DNA of 64,000 nt from Verrucomicrobiota bacterium. Lineage in GTDB: Bacteria; Chlamydiota; Chlamydiia; Chlamydiales; SM23-39. Positions 45,651 through 54,517 of this stretch are shown piece by piece. A program made the position numbers and the translations under genes. The stretch is from NCBI GenBank assembly GCA_018239895.1, contig JAFEGL010000003.1, positions 186,001 through 250,000 of the forward strand, written 5' to 3'. The notes under the pieces are model-generated. The model was not told the DNA's origin. It was given only the letters and a program-made list of their open reading frames with translations, and searched no databases. Each line of letters begins with the position of its first letter. Within the stretch, counting starts at the first letter, position 1.

Positions 45651-46633
45651 AAACAATCGTAACTGGCGGCGCCGGCTTTATTGGCAGCCACCTGACCGAC
45701 CGGCTGCTTTCGGAAGGTCATTCGGTCACTGTAATAGATAATTTATGCGGTGGGTGGATGAAAAATCTGCAAAATGCGGAAAAAAGCCCCGATTTCCAAT
45801 TTATTCATGCAGACATCCGCGATAAAAATGCTCTTAGAGGACTCTTCGAAGGAGCCGACTGGGTGTTTCATCTGGCTGCACTGGCCGACATTGTCCCATC
45901 CATTGAAAAACCTCGAGACTACTTTGAGACGAATGTCGATGGAACCTTCAATGTACTAGAAGAGGCTAAACGGGCCAATGTCAAACGGTTCCTCTATGCA
46001 GCTTCCTCCTCTTGCTACGGAATCCCAAGCCAATATCCCACTCCCGAAACGACCCCAGCATCGCCTCAATATCCTTACGCTCTAACAAAATATCTGGGCG
46101 AACAACTTGTCATGCATTGGGCGCAAATCTACAACCTACCAGCCCTTTCTCTTAGACTATTTAACGTATTTGGCCCCCGCTCGAGAACTACCGGCTGTTA
46201 CGGAGCGGTATTTGGCGTATTTCTCGCCCAAAAATTGAACGGAAAACCCTTCACCGTAGTCGGCGATGGAAATCAAACGCGCGATTTTACCTACGTCGAA
46301 GACATTGTCGATGCGTTCTATACAGCCGCCTTATCGGACCTAACCAATGAATATTTCAATGTGGGAAGTTCGGGGCACTATAGCGTGAATCGGTTAGTGG
46401 AATTGCTAGGTGGCCCCATCACTTACATTCCTAAACGACCTGGAGAACCTGACTGCACGTTTGCCGATGTTTCAAAAATCCAGAAGAAGTTGAATTGGAA
46501 AGCCAAGAATTCCTTTCCTGAGGGAGTAGCAAAAATTCTCAAAAGGCTAGACGATTTTCGAGATGCCCCTGTTTGGGATCCCCAATCCATCCAAAAGGCC
46601 ACAGCAACTTGGTTTCAATACTTAACGAAGTAA
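45647..46633 (+). CDS. NAD-dependent epimerase/dehydratase (GalE/WbpP-like)
   Basis: A 328-aa extended SDR coupled to the previous gene by ATGA. Seen: KTIVTGGAGFIGSHLTDRLLSEGHSVTVIDNLCGG, WVFHLAALADIVPSIEKPRDYFETNVDGTFNVLE, FLYAASSSCYGIPSQYPTPE, YPYALTKYLGEQLV (Tyr-x3-Lys) and LRLFNVFGPRSR. These match UDP-sugar 4-epimerases and related dehydratases. GDGNQTRDFTYVEDIVDAF is the usual substrate-domain signature. Likely epimerises a nucleotide sugar used by this operon. Confidence 0.88.
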   Translation: MKTIVTGGAGFIGSHLTDRLLSEGHSVTVIDNLCGGWMKNLQNAEKSPDFQFIHADIRDKNALRGLFEGADWVFHLAALADIVPSIEKPRDYFETNVDGTFNVLEEAKRANVKRFLYAASSSCYGIPSQYPTPETTPASPQYPYALTKYLGEQLVMHWAQIYNLPALSLRLFNVFGPRSRTTGCYGAVFGVFLAQKLNGKPFTVVGDGNQTRDFTYVEDIVDAFYTAALSDLTNEYFNVGSSGHYSVNRLVELLGGPITYIPKRPGEPDCTFADVSKIQKKLNWKAKNSFPEGVAKILKRLDDFRDAPVWDPQSIQKATATWFQYLTK

Positions 46634-46640
46634 GGTCCGA

Positions 46641-47246
46641 ATGTTTACGACACGTTTCAATGAATTAGCCCTGTGCGTGAAAGACTGCAAATATACCTTT
46701 CATGAAGAGATGATTACAGAGGAAACTGCCGCACAAAAAGCCTTTCAGATGATCTCGGATGTGCCGCGCAATAAAGGTGTCGTTTATGTGATAGGAAACG
46801 GAGGGAGTGCCGGAATAGCATCCCATTTCAGTAATGATCTTATGAAGGCCCTCCAAATACCATCCCAAACCCTCTATGACTCCAATCTATTGACCTGTTT
46901 GGCAAATGACATCGGATATGAGAACATCTTTAGCTATCCTCTAAGCAAATACCTCAAATCTAATGATCTCTTAGTGGCAATCAGTAGCTCTGGTCAATCG
47001 CTGAATATCGTGAAAGGAGCCGAAATAGCAATACGACGTCGGACACCCCTAATTACACTAACAGGATTCAAATCCGCGAATCCTTTAAGACAGATGGGCA
47101 ACCTCAATTTCTGGATTGACCGATCGGACTATGGCCTTGTCGAAACAGCACACTTCTTTTTGCTCCATACAATTATAGATACTTGGGAAAAACTTTCACA
47201 AACGGTGGAACATGGTCAATTCGCTGCATCAATCCGTACTCACTAA
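46641..47246 (+). CDS. SIS-domain phosphosugar isomerase (GmhA-like)
   Basis: A 201-aa isomerase. VYVIGNGGSAGIASHFSNDLMKALQIPSQTLYDSNLLTCLANDIGYENIFSYPLSKYL and VAISSSGQSLNIVKGAEIA match sedoheptulose-7-phosphate isomerase GmhA, and VETAHFFLLHTIID supplies the distal Glu/His pair. In heptose synthesis GmhA makes D-glycero-D-manno-heptose 7-phosphate. It is followed, with a 35-base overlap, by a fused kinase/nucleotidyltransferase, exactly the enzymes for the next steps. Whether the substrate here is a true heptulose or another ketose phosphate is open. Confidence 0.88.
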   Translation: MFTTRFNELALCVKDCKYTFHEEMITEETAAQKAFQMISDVPRNKGVVYVIGNGGSAGIASHFSNDLMKALQIPSQTLYDSNLLTCLANDIGYENIFSYPLSKYLKSNDLLVAISSSGQSLNIVKGAEIAIRRRTPLITLTGFKSANPLRQMGNLNFWIDRSDYGLVETAHFFLLHTIIDTWEKLSQTVEHGQFAASIRTH

Positions 47247-48762
47247 AATCAAGACGTATGACGAAATTTCCCCCATCCTGGATTCCTTCCGCAAAGAAGG
47301 ACTCAAAATAGTTCAATGCCATGGAGTCTTCGACTTACTTCATCCAGGCCACATGCGGCACTTCAGAGAAGCAAAAGCCCAAGGAGACGTGCTTGTTGTC
47401 TCGATCACTCAAGACCGCTTTGTGAACAAAGGCCCGGGGCGGCCAGCCTTCACTGAATCACTCCGGCTGGAAGCTCTCGCTTCTTTGGAAGATATCGATT
47501 ATGTTGTCCTCAACGATGCACCAGATGCCATTTCAGCGATCGAAAGAATCAAACCCACGATTTATGTAAAAGGGATAGAATATAAAAACCATAACGAAGA
47601 CGTTACTGGTAAAATTTCTCTCGAAGCAAAAGCCGTTGAAAATCTCGGGGGGAAAATCCATTATACAAACGATATCGTTTTCAGCTCCTCCTCCCTTTTG
47701 AACAAATACTTCGATTCTCAGTCGCCTGAAGTCATCGATTTTCTTAATAAACTTAAAAAACAGTTCACATCCGATCAAATCATCAAGCACATAGAAGCCC
47801 TGTTTGATCTCAAAGTTCTTGTGATTGGTGATGCCATCATCGATGAATACCAATATGCAGAACCATTAGGTCAATCTGGAAAAGGGCACCACATGGTCGT
47901 TCGGAGCCTCGAAAAGGAAATTTTCCTTGGAGGGTCGCTCATTATTGCCAACCACATCGCTCAATTCTCATCTCAAGTGACCCTCGTAACAGCGCTAGGG
48001 AGAAACTGTCCATTCATCAACTTCATCCAACAAAACCTCGATCCGAAGGTCGATCGGAAAATCACATATCTTGAAGATACAACCACCCTTATAAAAAAGC
48101 GGTACGTTCATAAAGATGGAAAAACCCTGACAAAACTGTTTGAGACCTATTCCGGGCAAGACGAGCTTCTCAATCAAAGCGAAACTGATCGGATCATCAA
48201 ATTTTTAGCTACCAACGGGTCAAAATACGACCTAGTTTTGAGCTGTGATTTCGGAAACGGGTTTACAAACCCTCAAATGATCGACGCCATCTGCGATGTT
48301 CCTGCTCACTTAGCCTTGAACACTCAAACAAATAGCGGCAATCGGGGCTTCAATGTAGTTACCAACTACAAACGGGCCGATTTCATCTCCTTAAACGAAC
48401 CTGAACTCCGCTTGGCTGCCCACAATAAAACATCCTCTCTTGAAGGGATCGCTGCAGATATCTGCCAAGTAATGAATTGTCCATTCATATCGATCACTCG
48501 AGGCATCAAAGGAGTCTCTTGCTATTCAATGGATGGGACCCATTTTTCACTGCCCGCCTTGGTCACGAATAGTGTAGATCGAATTGGGGCAGGAGATAGC
48601 TATCTCTCGCTTGCAGCGATGTGCTCAGCCAAAAAATATCCTCCTCTTTTAAGCAGCTTCATAGGATCATTAGCTGCAGCCATCAGCGTTCAGATGATCG
48701 GCAACCAAGAGCCCATTAAAAAAGACGCCCTCTGCAAATTTGCCATCAGGTTATTGAAATGA
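47212..48762 (+). CDS. Fused nucleotidyltransferase-PfkB kinase, HldE-like in reversed domain order
   Basis: A 516-aa bifunctional protein. Residues 30-165 are a cytidylyltransferase/RfaE-N-type domain with CHGVFDLLHPGHMRHF (HxGH 44-47) and IKPTIYVKGIEY. Residues about 195-516 are a PfkB sugar kinase with VLVIGDAIIDEYQYAEPLGQSGK, an ISITRGIKGV segment and the catalytic VDRIGAGDSYLSLAAM (Asp462). E. coli HldE has the kinase first; the reverse order here is therefore a separate fusion. It would phosphorylate C1 of a sugar phosphate and load a nucleotide on it. Coupled by overlap to the SIS gene before it and the E1 alpha gene after it (ATGA). Confidence 0.85.
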   Translation: MVNSLHQSVLTKIKTYDEISPILDSFRKEGLKIVQCHGVFDLLHPGHMRHFREAKAQGDVLVVSITQDRFVNKGPGRPAFTESLRLEALASLEDIDYVVLNDAPDAISAIERIKPTIYVKGIEYKNHNEDVTGKISLEAKAVENLGGKIHYTNDIVFSSSSLLNKYFDSQSPEVIDFLNKLKKQFTSDQIIKHIEALFDLKVLVIGDAIIDEYQYAEPLGQSGKGHHMVVRSLEKEIFLGGSLIIANHIAQFSSQVTLVTALGRNCPFINFIQQNLDPKVDRKITYLEDTTTLIKKRYVHKDGKTLTKLFETYSGQDELLNQSETDRIIKFLATNGSKYDLVLSCDFGNGFTNPQMIDAICDVPAHLALNTQTNSGNRGFNVVTNYKRADFISLNEPELRLAAHNKTSSLEGIAADICQVMNCPFISITRGIKGVSCYSMDGTHFSLPALVTNSVDRIGAGDSYLSLAAMCSAKKYPPLLSSFIGSLAAAISVQMIGNQEPIKKDALCKFAIRLLK

Positions 48763-49745
48763 AAACCAGTTCCATTGATCAACTCTCTCTATCGACTAAG
48801 CAGAAAAATTGTAAACTGCTCTTCAAAGAGATGCTTAGAATTCGCCTCATCGAAGAGGCCATTGCTGAGAGATACAATCAACAAAATATGCGATGCCCTG
48901 TCCATCTCAGCATCGGCCAAGAAGCCGTTGCCGTTGGTGTATGTAAAGCCGCTTTACATTCAGATTATCTCATCAGTACTCACCGTGCTCATGCCCATTA
49001 TCTCGCCAAAGGGGGCGATCTGAAAAGGATGATCGCTGAGATTTATGGAAAAGCCACAGGTTGTTGCGGAGGCAGGGGAGGGTCTATGCACCTCATAGAC
49101 CAATCAGTTGGGATGATGGGGTCTACTCCGATCGTAGGCGGAAGCATTCCTGTCGGCGTCGGGTATGCTTTTGCATCTCACTTGAGAAAAGAAGATAGAA
49201 TAACGATCATTTTTTTTGGCGAAGGGACTACTGAAGAAGGAGTTTTTGCAGAAAGCATCAATTTTGCATCTTTAAGAAAATTGCCCGTCCTCTTTGTCTG
49301 TGAAAATAACCTCTATTCTGTCTATTCGCCATTGAACGTTCGTCAGCCTGATGAACGAGATAGAGTCGGCATCGTCCGTTCTCATGGTATTTGGGCAAAA
49401 AAAGGATTCGGGAACGATGTTGAAGAGGTCCTCAATCTTTCAACAGAGGCTGTTCAATGGATCCGCCAGGGAAACGGCCCAGCATTCTTAGAGTTCGATA
49501 CCTATCGACACCGAGAGCATTGTGGCCCTAACTTCGATAACGACATTGGATATCGAACCCCAGAAGAATTTGAAATCTGGAAGAAAAAGTGTCCTATATC
49601 TCTTTACGGTTCAAGAATAGATCCCGCTGAATACGATAAAATCCATGCTGAAATTAAAGCAGAAATCGAAGAGGCATTTCATTTTGCTGAGACCAGCCCC
49701 TTCCCTCAATTCAACCCAGAATCAGAAAGCCCTTACGCCCACTAA
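48759..49745 (+). CDS. ThDP-dependent 2-oxoacid dehydrogenase-type E1, alpha subunit
   Basis: A 328-aa chain. Seen: LRIRLIEEAIAERYNQQNMRCPVHLSIGQEAVAVGV, STHRAHAHYLAKGGDLKRMIAEIYGKATGCCGGRGGSMHL, and the metal/ThDP motif FGEGTTEEG (154-161) with the distal ENN (182-184). It is close to acetoin/pyruvate dehydrogenase E1 alpha. No E2 or E3 gene accompanies it, and its operon is otherwise all nucleotide-sugar genes, so it probably performs a carboligation or acyl transfer in sugar synthesis rather than feeding acetyl-CoA. A copy of the 19-bp palindrome lies at 48941-48959. Confidence 0.88.
   Translation: MKTSSIDQLSLSTKQKNCKLLFKEMLRIRLIEEAIAERYNQQNMRCPVHLSIGQEAVAVGVCKAALHSDYLISTHRAHAHYLAKGGDLKRMIAEIYGKATGCCGGRGGSMHLIDQSVGMMGSTPIVGGSIPVGVGYAFASHLRKEDRITIIFFGEGTTEEGVFAESINFASLRKLPVLFVCENNLYSVYSPLNVRQPDERDRVGIVRSHGIWAKKGFGNDVEEVLNLSTEAVQWIRQGNGPAFLEFDTYRHREHCGPNFDNDIGYRTPEEFEIWKKKCPISLYGSRIDPAEYDKIHAEIKAEIEEAFHFAETSPFPQFNPESESPYAH
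48941..48959. repeat. 19-bp dispersed palindrome, copy 2 (inside E1 alpha gene)
   Basis: ATGTAAAGCCGCTTTACAT, identical to the copy in putA but read in another frame (TGT AAA GCC GCT TTA CAT). Confidence 0.85.
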
Positions 49746-49747
49746 AT

Positions 49748-50821
49748 ATGAATAGACAAATCAGATATAACGAAGCGATTCTCGAAGCGACCGATCTCAT
49801 GATGGAGAAAGATCCATCGGTCTATATCATGGGATTAGGAGTTCCGGACCCTAAGGGTATTTTTGGAACTACAAATGGCTTAGAGAAAAAATATGGCCCC
49901 AACCGGGTCATGGATATGCCTACTTCAGAAAACGCGATGACAGGAGTAGCTATAGGCTCGGCCATTGCTGGCATGCGACCAATTATGACCCATCAGCGGG
50001 TTGACTTTTTTCTCTTAGCTCTCGATCAATTGATCAACAATGGATCCAAATGGCACTACATGTTCAATCGACAAATGTCTGTGCCTCTCGTGATCCGTCT
50101 TATCATAGGGCGAGGCTGGGGACAAGGGCCTCAACATTCTCAATCGCTTCAGAGCCTTTTCGCCCATATTCCTGGTCTCAAAGTAGTCATGCCCTCAAAT
50201 CCCTACGATGCAAAAGGACTCCTCATCTCCTCCATCGAAGATAATAATCCAGTAATCTATCTCGAGCACCGATGGCTTCATGGTATTTTCGGAGATGTTC
50301 CAAAAGAACTGTATCGCGTTCCTATCGGCAAAGCAAAAATTCTCCAAGAAGGAACCGATATTACCCTCATCGCAAGTTCCCACATGACATTAGAGTCTTG
50401 GAGAGCCATTCAACTACTTAAAGACGAAGGAATCTCCATCGAGATGATCGATGTTCGGACAATTCGGCCTTTAGATGAAGATACTATTCTCTCGTCTATA
50501 TGCAAGACAGGTCGTCTGATTGTCGTCGATCCTGACTGGAAATGTTGTGGACTAGCAAGTGAAATCGTGGCGCTTGCCTCTGAACAAGCATTTTCGTTTC
50601 TTAAACACCCTCCAGTCCGAATTACTTACCCCGATCGAATGACCCCAACGAGCTGGAAACTAGCAAACCATTTTTACCCAACAGCCAAACACATTGCTGC
50701 AGAAATATTAAAAATGATGAACAAGCCTAACCGCTCAAAAGATTATCTCGAGGAGGCTATGAAGCAAGCCCGTGAAGAGCCGCTCGACGTGCCAAATAAA
50801 GAATTCTGCGGACCATTCTAA
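49748..50821 (+). CDS. ThDP-dependent E1 beta subunit (transketolase-like)
   Basis: A 357-aa partner of the preceding alpha subunit, 2 bases downstream. It opens QIRYNEAILEATDLMMEKDPSVYIMGLGV, then MDMPTSENAMTGVAIGSAIAGMRPIMTHQRVDFFLLALDQLINNGSKWHYMF, with the activating glutamate in PTSEN, and RIIGRGWGQGPQHSQSL-type LIIGRGWGQGPQHSQSLQSLFAHIPGLKVVMPSNPYDAKGLL. The C-terminal domain (VIDVRTIRPLDEDTIL-type) is complete. It should form an alpha2beta2 tetramer. Reaction in this locus is unknown. Confidence 0.88.
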   Translation: MNRQIRYNEAILEATDLMMEKDPSVYIMGLGVPDPKGIFGTTNGLEKKYGPNRVMDMPTSENAMTGVAIGSAIAGMRPIMTHQRVDFFLLALDQLINNGSKWHYMFNRQMSVPLVIRLIIGRGWGQGPQHSQSLQSLFAHIPGLKVVMPSNPYDAKGLLISSIEDNNPVIYLEHRWLHGIFGDVPKELYRVPIGKAKILQEGTDITLIASSHMTLESWRAIQLLKDEGISIEMIDVRTIRPLDEDTILSSICKTGRLIVVDPDWKCCGLASEIVALASEQAFSFLKHPPVRITYPDRMTPTSWKLANHFYPTAKHIAAEILKMMNKPNRSKDYLEEAMKQAREEPLDVPNKEFCGPF

Positions 50822-50833
50822 AGAGGAAATAAC

Positions 50834-51820
50834 ATGAAAAAGGTTCTTGTCATTGGAAGCAACTCCTTTTCAGGCAGCGATTTTATTGATCTTCTCCTGG
50901 AAAAAGGCGAATACGAAGTTGTAGGCGTGAGCCGCTCATCTGAGAAAAGTTCTCTCTTTTTACCCTATAAAAGGCGAAATTCTCAACTTTTCCGATTTTA
51001 CCAAATCGATTTAAATAAAGACCTACACTTGTTAGAAATCATACTCAGCGAATTTCGACCCAACTACATCGTCAATTTCGCGGCTCAGAGCGAAGTGGCG
51101 CCGAGCTGGGCCAACCCCGACCAATGGTTCCAAACAAATGCCGTTGCATTGACCCGCTTAGCTAACATACTTAAAAATAAACAATTTCTTGAAAAATATG
51201 TCCACATCTCTTCTCCAGAAGTCTATGGGACATGCGAAGGCGTCGTAAAAGAAGACGCGCCTCTGAATCCTACGACCCCTTATGCAGCGTCAAAGGCCGC
51301 AGGTGATCTCTCGTTATTTACATTTCAGAAAAACTTCTACTTTCCTCTAGTTATGATCCGCGGGACAAACGTTTACGGAGCTCATCAACAGCTGTTTAAG
51401 ATCGTTCCCCGCTCCATTATCAATGTGAAGGGGAAGAAAATCATCGAACTTCACGGTGGAGGGAAGGCCGTAAAATCCTACATTCACATTCGCGACGTCT
51501 CCCATGGAGAGTTGACTGTAATGAAAGAAGGATCCATCGGGAACATCTACCACCTATCGCCAGACCAAGGCATTAGCGTCCGCGACGTCGTCCAACAAAT
51601 CTGCGATCGGATGGGGACTCCGTTTTCCAGCGCCACTGTAGAGGTTGAAGAGAGACTTGGACAAGACAAAGCCTATGTAATTGATTCTACCAAAACAAGA
51701 AAGCTTGGCTGGAAACCTCAAATTTCATTCTCCGATGGCATACAAAAAACCATCGCCTGGGTAGAAGAAAATTACCAAGAAATTTTGAAGCAACCTCTCA
51801 ACTACGTTCATAAGGAATAG
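50834..51820 (+). CDS. NAD-dependent epimerase/dehydratase (GDP-mannose dehydratase-like)
   Basis: A 328-aa extended SDR starting KKVLVIGSNSFSGSDFIDLLLEKGEYEVVGVSRSSEKSSLF. The diverged glycine motif (GSNSFSGSDF), YIVNFAAQSEVAPSWANPDQWFQTNA, YVHISSPEVYGTCEG and YAASKAAGDLSLF (Tyr-x3-Lys) place it near dTDP-glucose and GDP-mannose dehydratases. An AGAGGAAAT ribosome site precedes the ATG. It may act after the nucleotidyltransferase in the same operon. Which nucleotide sugar it uses cannot be read. Confidence 0.86.
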   Translation: MKKVLVIGSNSFSGSDFIDLLLEKGEYEVVGVSRSSEKSSLFLPYKRRNSQLFRFYQIDLNKDLHLLEIILSEFRPNYIVNFAAQSEVAPSWANPDQWFQTNAVALTRLANILKNKQFLEKYVHISSPEVYGTCEGVVKEDAPLNPTTPYAASKAAGDLSLFTFQKNFYFPLVMIRGTNVYGAHQQLFKIVPRSIINVKGKKIIELHGGGKAVKSYIHIRDVSHGELTVMKEGSIGNIYHLSPDQGISVRDVVQQICDRMGTPFSSATVEVEERLGQDKAYVIDSTKTRKLGWKPQISFSDGIQKTIAWVEENYQEILKQPLNYVHKE

Positions 51821-51823
51821 TCC

Positions 51824-52483
51824 ATGAAACAGGAAGTCGACCTTCTCATCAATTATCCCAAGGCTAAAAGAAACGTTTTAGAGCGGGGACAGACGAAGAC
51901 AGAAGAAGACCGCCAAATCGCCAGACAATTCGGCAAGGACTTCTTCGATGGCGACAGACGCCATGGATATGGGGGATACAATTACCATCCTCGCTTTTGG
52001 GGGCCCGTCGTTCCCACTTTCCAAAAATTTTATAACCTTACTTCCGAAAGCACCATCCTTGACGTAGGTTGTGGCAAAGGGTTTATGCTCTATGATTTTT
52101 CTTTAGCGATCCCCGGGATCAACGTAAAAGGGATCGATGTTTCGAAATATGCCATCGAAAATGCCTACGAACCGATGAAACCCTATGTTTCTGTCGCAGA
52201 TGCTCGAAATTTACCTTTCAAAGACAAATCCTTCGATCTAGTAATCTCGATCAATACCATCCACAACTTAGAAAAAGAAGAGCTAAAAAAGTCATTAAAG
52301 GAGATTCAGCGAGTCTCGAAAGGCAACAGCTTTATCACAGTAGATGCCTACCGGAACGACCAAGAAAAAGAACTCATGTTCGCTTGGAATCTGACAGCCA
52401 AAACGATCCTTTCTGTTGATGAATGGAAAGATCTCTTTCAGGAAGTTGGCTATACTGGCGACTATTTTTGGTTCATCCCCTAA
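51824..52483 (+). CDS. Class I SAM-dependent methyltransferase
   Basis: A 219-aa methyltransferase. The N-terminus has DFFDGDRRHGYGGYNYHPRFWGPVVPTFQKFY, common in small sugar-locus methyltransferases. Then come motif I STILDVGCGKGFMLYDFS, VKGIDVSKYAIENA, and motif III NLPFKDKSFDLVISINTIHNLEKEEL. Last gene of the plus-strand operon, 3 bases after the epimerase stop and directly before a strong terminator. Probably methylates a keto-sugar or a finished residue of the glycan. Confidence 0.86.
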   Translation: MKQEVDLLINYPKAKRNVLERGQTKTEEDRQIARQFGKDFFDGDRRHGYGGYNYHPRFWGPVVPTFQKFYNLTSESTILDVGCGKGFMLYDFSLAIPGINVKGIDVSKYAIENAYEPMKPYVSVADARNLPFKDKSFDLVISINTIHNLEKEELKKSLKEIQRVSKGNSFITVDAYRNDQEKELMFAWNLTAKTILSVDEWKDLFQEVGYTGDYFWFIP

Positions 52484-52487
52484 TTGA

Positions 52488-52518
52488 AAATCCCGAGGAC
52501 TCTCGGGATTTCATTTTT
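52488..52518. terminator. Bidirectional Rho-independent terminator
   Basis: AAATCCCGAG, loop GACT, CTCGGGATTT: a perfect 10-bp stem followed by CATTTTT on the plus strand and by TTTTC-type sequence on the minus strand. It overlaps the uvrB stop codon and closes both the sugar operon and uvrB. Confidence 0.88.
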
Positions 52519-54517
52519 CAGGTTCGCTTTTCAATAGTTCTAGATTTTGGTAATAGCGCATGAGATCACGCGCTCTGGCCGCATCCTCGAAGCGGAGCTC
52601 CTTAGCCGCCAGCCTCATTTCCACTTCACACTCTTTGATTTTCGTCTCTAAATGCGGAATGTCAATAGATGACTTTTTCGACGATTTTTCTTCCCCTGGT
52701 GGCTCTTCAGAAAATCCAAAAGTCTCTTCAATCGAAGCTGCAGTTTCACGTTTAACCGAGCGGGGAACAATATTATGCTTTTCGTTATAAGCCTGTTGAT
52801 GTTGACGTCGCGAGGAAGTGATTTCGATCGCCTTTCGGATAGAATCGGTCTGCCTATCTGCATACATGATCACGCGACCTCGGATATTTCTTGCGGCTCT
52901 TCCACATGTCTGGATCAAGGCAGTTTCTGAGCGAAGGAAACCTTCCTTATCGGCATCTAAAATGACTACGAGAGATACTTCGGGCAAATCAAGCCCTTCT
53001 CGCAATAGGTTAATGCCTACTAGAACATCAAACTCGCCTTTCCTGAGCGATTTAAGGATCCTCATTCTTTCCAAGGTATCGATATCTGAATGGATGTATT
53101 TTGCCTTAACGCCGATCTCATTTAGATATTTAGACAGATCTTCCGATAGCTTCTTCGTAAGGGTCGTGACAAGAACGCGGCCCCCTTTTTCCGTCTCAAC
53201 TCGGATCTCTTCTAAGCAGTCGTCCACTTGCCCCGCAGCTGGTTTTACCGTGATTTCGGGATCGAGAAGCCCTGTTGGGCGGATGATTTGCTGAATAAGA
53301 TCTCCTTCGGCCTCTTGTATTTCCCACATGCCTGGAGTAGCAGATACATAGATGACTTGACGGAATTTTTCGTAGGTTTCTTCAAATTTTAGAGGGCGGT
53401 TATCAAAAGCTGATGGGAGTCTGAATCCAAATTCGATTAGAGCCTGTTTCCTTGAGCGATCGCCATTGTACATGGCGTGAAGTTGAGGCAGGGTCTGATG
53501 GGACTCATCGATAAAGAAGAGAAAATCCTCAGGAAAGTAATCGAGTAGGCAAGGAGGAGGCGCGCCGGCTAACCGTTGGCTGAAATGGCGAGAATAGTTT
53601 TCCACTCCTTTGCAGAATCCGATTTCCTTGATCATTTCTAGATCATAATTTGTTCTTTCACGAATTCTCTGAGCTTCAATCAACCGATTTTCTGCTTCAA
53701 AAAATGCTATCCTTTCTTTTAGCTCGGCCCTTATCGTTTCGATAGCACGATAGCGGACATGCTCTGGGGTGACGTAATGGGATCCTGGGAAAATAGTTAC
53801 TGCTTCGAGCCGTTGGCGAACTTTGCCTGTAATAGGGTCCACTTCGCTGATCCTCTCAACTTCGTCTCCAAAAAACTCTATTCTGTAAACCAGGTCATCT
53901 TCATAGGCAGGGGCAATTTCCAACACATCGCCTCGAGCCCTAAATGTGGCTCGAGCCATCTCAAAATCATTCCTTGTATAATGTAGTTCAACAAGATGGA
54001 GTAGAACGTCGTCTCGGCGAACTTTCTGCTTCAAGGACAGTTTAAGAAGCATCTGGCTGTAGTATTCGGGAGTTCCCAATCCATAGATGCAAGATACAGA
54101 CGCCACGATGATCACATCTGAGCGCTCAATCAGCGATCGAGTCGCGCTGAGCCTCATTTTCTCAATTCTGTCATTGATGGCTAGGTCTTTTTCGATGTAG
54201 GTATCGGTTCTAGCTATGTACGCTTCCGGTTGATAGTAATCGTAGTATGAAACAAAGTATTCAACTGCATTATCGGGGAAAAAAGACTTGAATTCTTGAT
54301 AGAGCTGAGCGGCAAGAGTCTTATTGTGAGCCAATATAATGGCAGGCTTATTGACCTTCTGGATCACATTTGCCATTGTAAAGGTCTTTCCGGACCCTGT
54401 GATCCCTAAGAGAACCTGAGCTTCTTTTCCGTTCTGGATCCCTTCAACTAATCGGTCAATTGCTTGAGGTTGGTCACCGGTGGGGGAAAATTCAGATTTG
54501 AGGCGAAACATATTCAA
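52511..54517 (-). CDS. uvrB: UvrABC excinuclease subunit B
   Basis: Damage-verifying subunit of nucleotide excision repair, 668 aa. Seen: FSPTGDQPQAIDRLVEGI, Walker A LLGITGSGKTFTMANVI, the beta-hairpin YFVSYYDYYQPEAYIARTDTYIEKD, DESHQTLPQLHAMYNGD, helicase motifs V-VI (LREGLDLPEVSLVVILDADKEGFLRS, QTCGRAARN) and the C-terminal UvrC-binding UVR motif (ETKIKECEVEMRLAAKELRFEDAARARD). The TTG at 54517 overlaps the upstream stop as TTGA; an ATG two codons later (54511) is an equally possible start. Cotranscribed with the thyX-like gene. Confidence 0.97.
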   Translation of the reverse strand: MNMFRLKSEFSPTGDQPQAIDRLVEGIQNGKEAQVLLGITGSGKTFTMANVIQKVNKPAIILAHNKTLAAQLYQEFKSFFPDNAVEYFVSYYDYYQPEAYIARTDTYIEKDLAINDRIEKMRLSATRSLIERSDVIIVASVSCIYGLGTPEYYSQMLLKLSLKQKVRRDDVLLHLVELHYTRNDFEMARATFRARGDVLEIAPAYEDDLVYRIEFFGDEVERISEVDPITGKVRQRLEAVTIFPGSHYVTPEHVRYRAIETIRAELKERIAFFEAENRLIEAQRIRERTNYDLEMIKEIGFCKGVENYSRHFSQRLAGAPPPCLLDYFPEDFLFFIDESHQTLPQLHAMYNGDRSRKQALIEFGFRLPSAFDNRPLKFEETYEKFRQVIYVSATPGMWEIQEAEGDLIQQIIRPTGLLDPEITVKPAAGQVDDCLEEIRVETEKGGRVLVTTLTKKLSEDLSKYLNEIGVKAKYIHSDIDTLERMRILKSLRKGEFDVLVGINLLREGLDLPEVSLVVILDADKEGFLRSETALIQTCGRAARNIRGRVIMYADRQTDSIRKAIEITSSRRQHQQAYNEKHNIVPRSVKRETAASIEETFGFSEEPPGEEKSSKKSSIDIPHLETKIKECEVEMRLAAKELRFEDAARARDLMRYYQNLELLKSEPEK

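Larger units (their letters stand above)
23004..52483. other. Surface polysaccharide biosynthesis locus
   Basis: Twenty-seven consecutive genes between topA and uvrB deal with nucleotide-sugar synthesis, sugar transfer, glycan decoration and export. They form a long minus-strand operon (36585 to 24184), a middle block of short convergent and divergent units (36681-44511) and a plus-strand operon (44658-52483). Several stretches (for example 23400-24000) are clearly more A+T-rich than the flanking housekeeping genes, which suggests acquisition by transfer. No transposase or integrase is visible. Confidence 0.8.

Noticed and set aside
48759-50821. Ordinary pyruvate dehydrogenase operon
   Set aside because: No lipoyl-bearing E2 or E3 follows, and all flanking genes are for nucleotide sugars.
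23004-52483. Mobile element or CRISPR array as the source of the glycan locus
   Set aside because: No transposase, integrase, terminal repeats or regularly spaced repeats were seen, although base composition suggests transfer.
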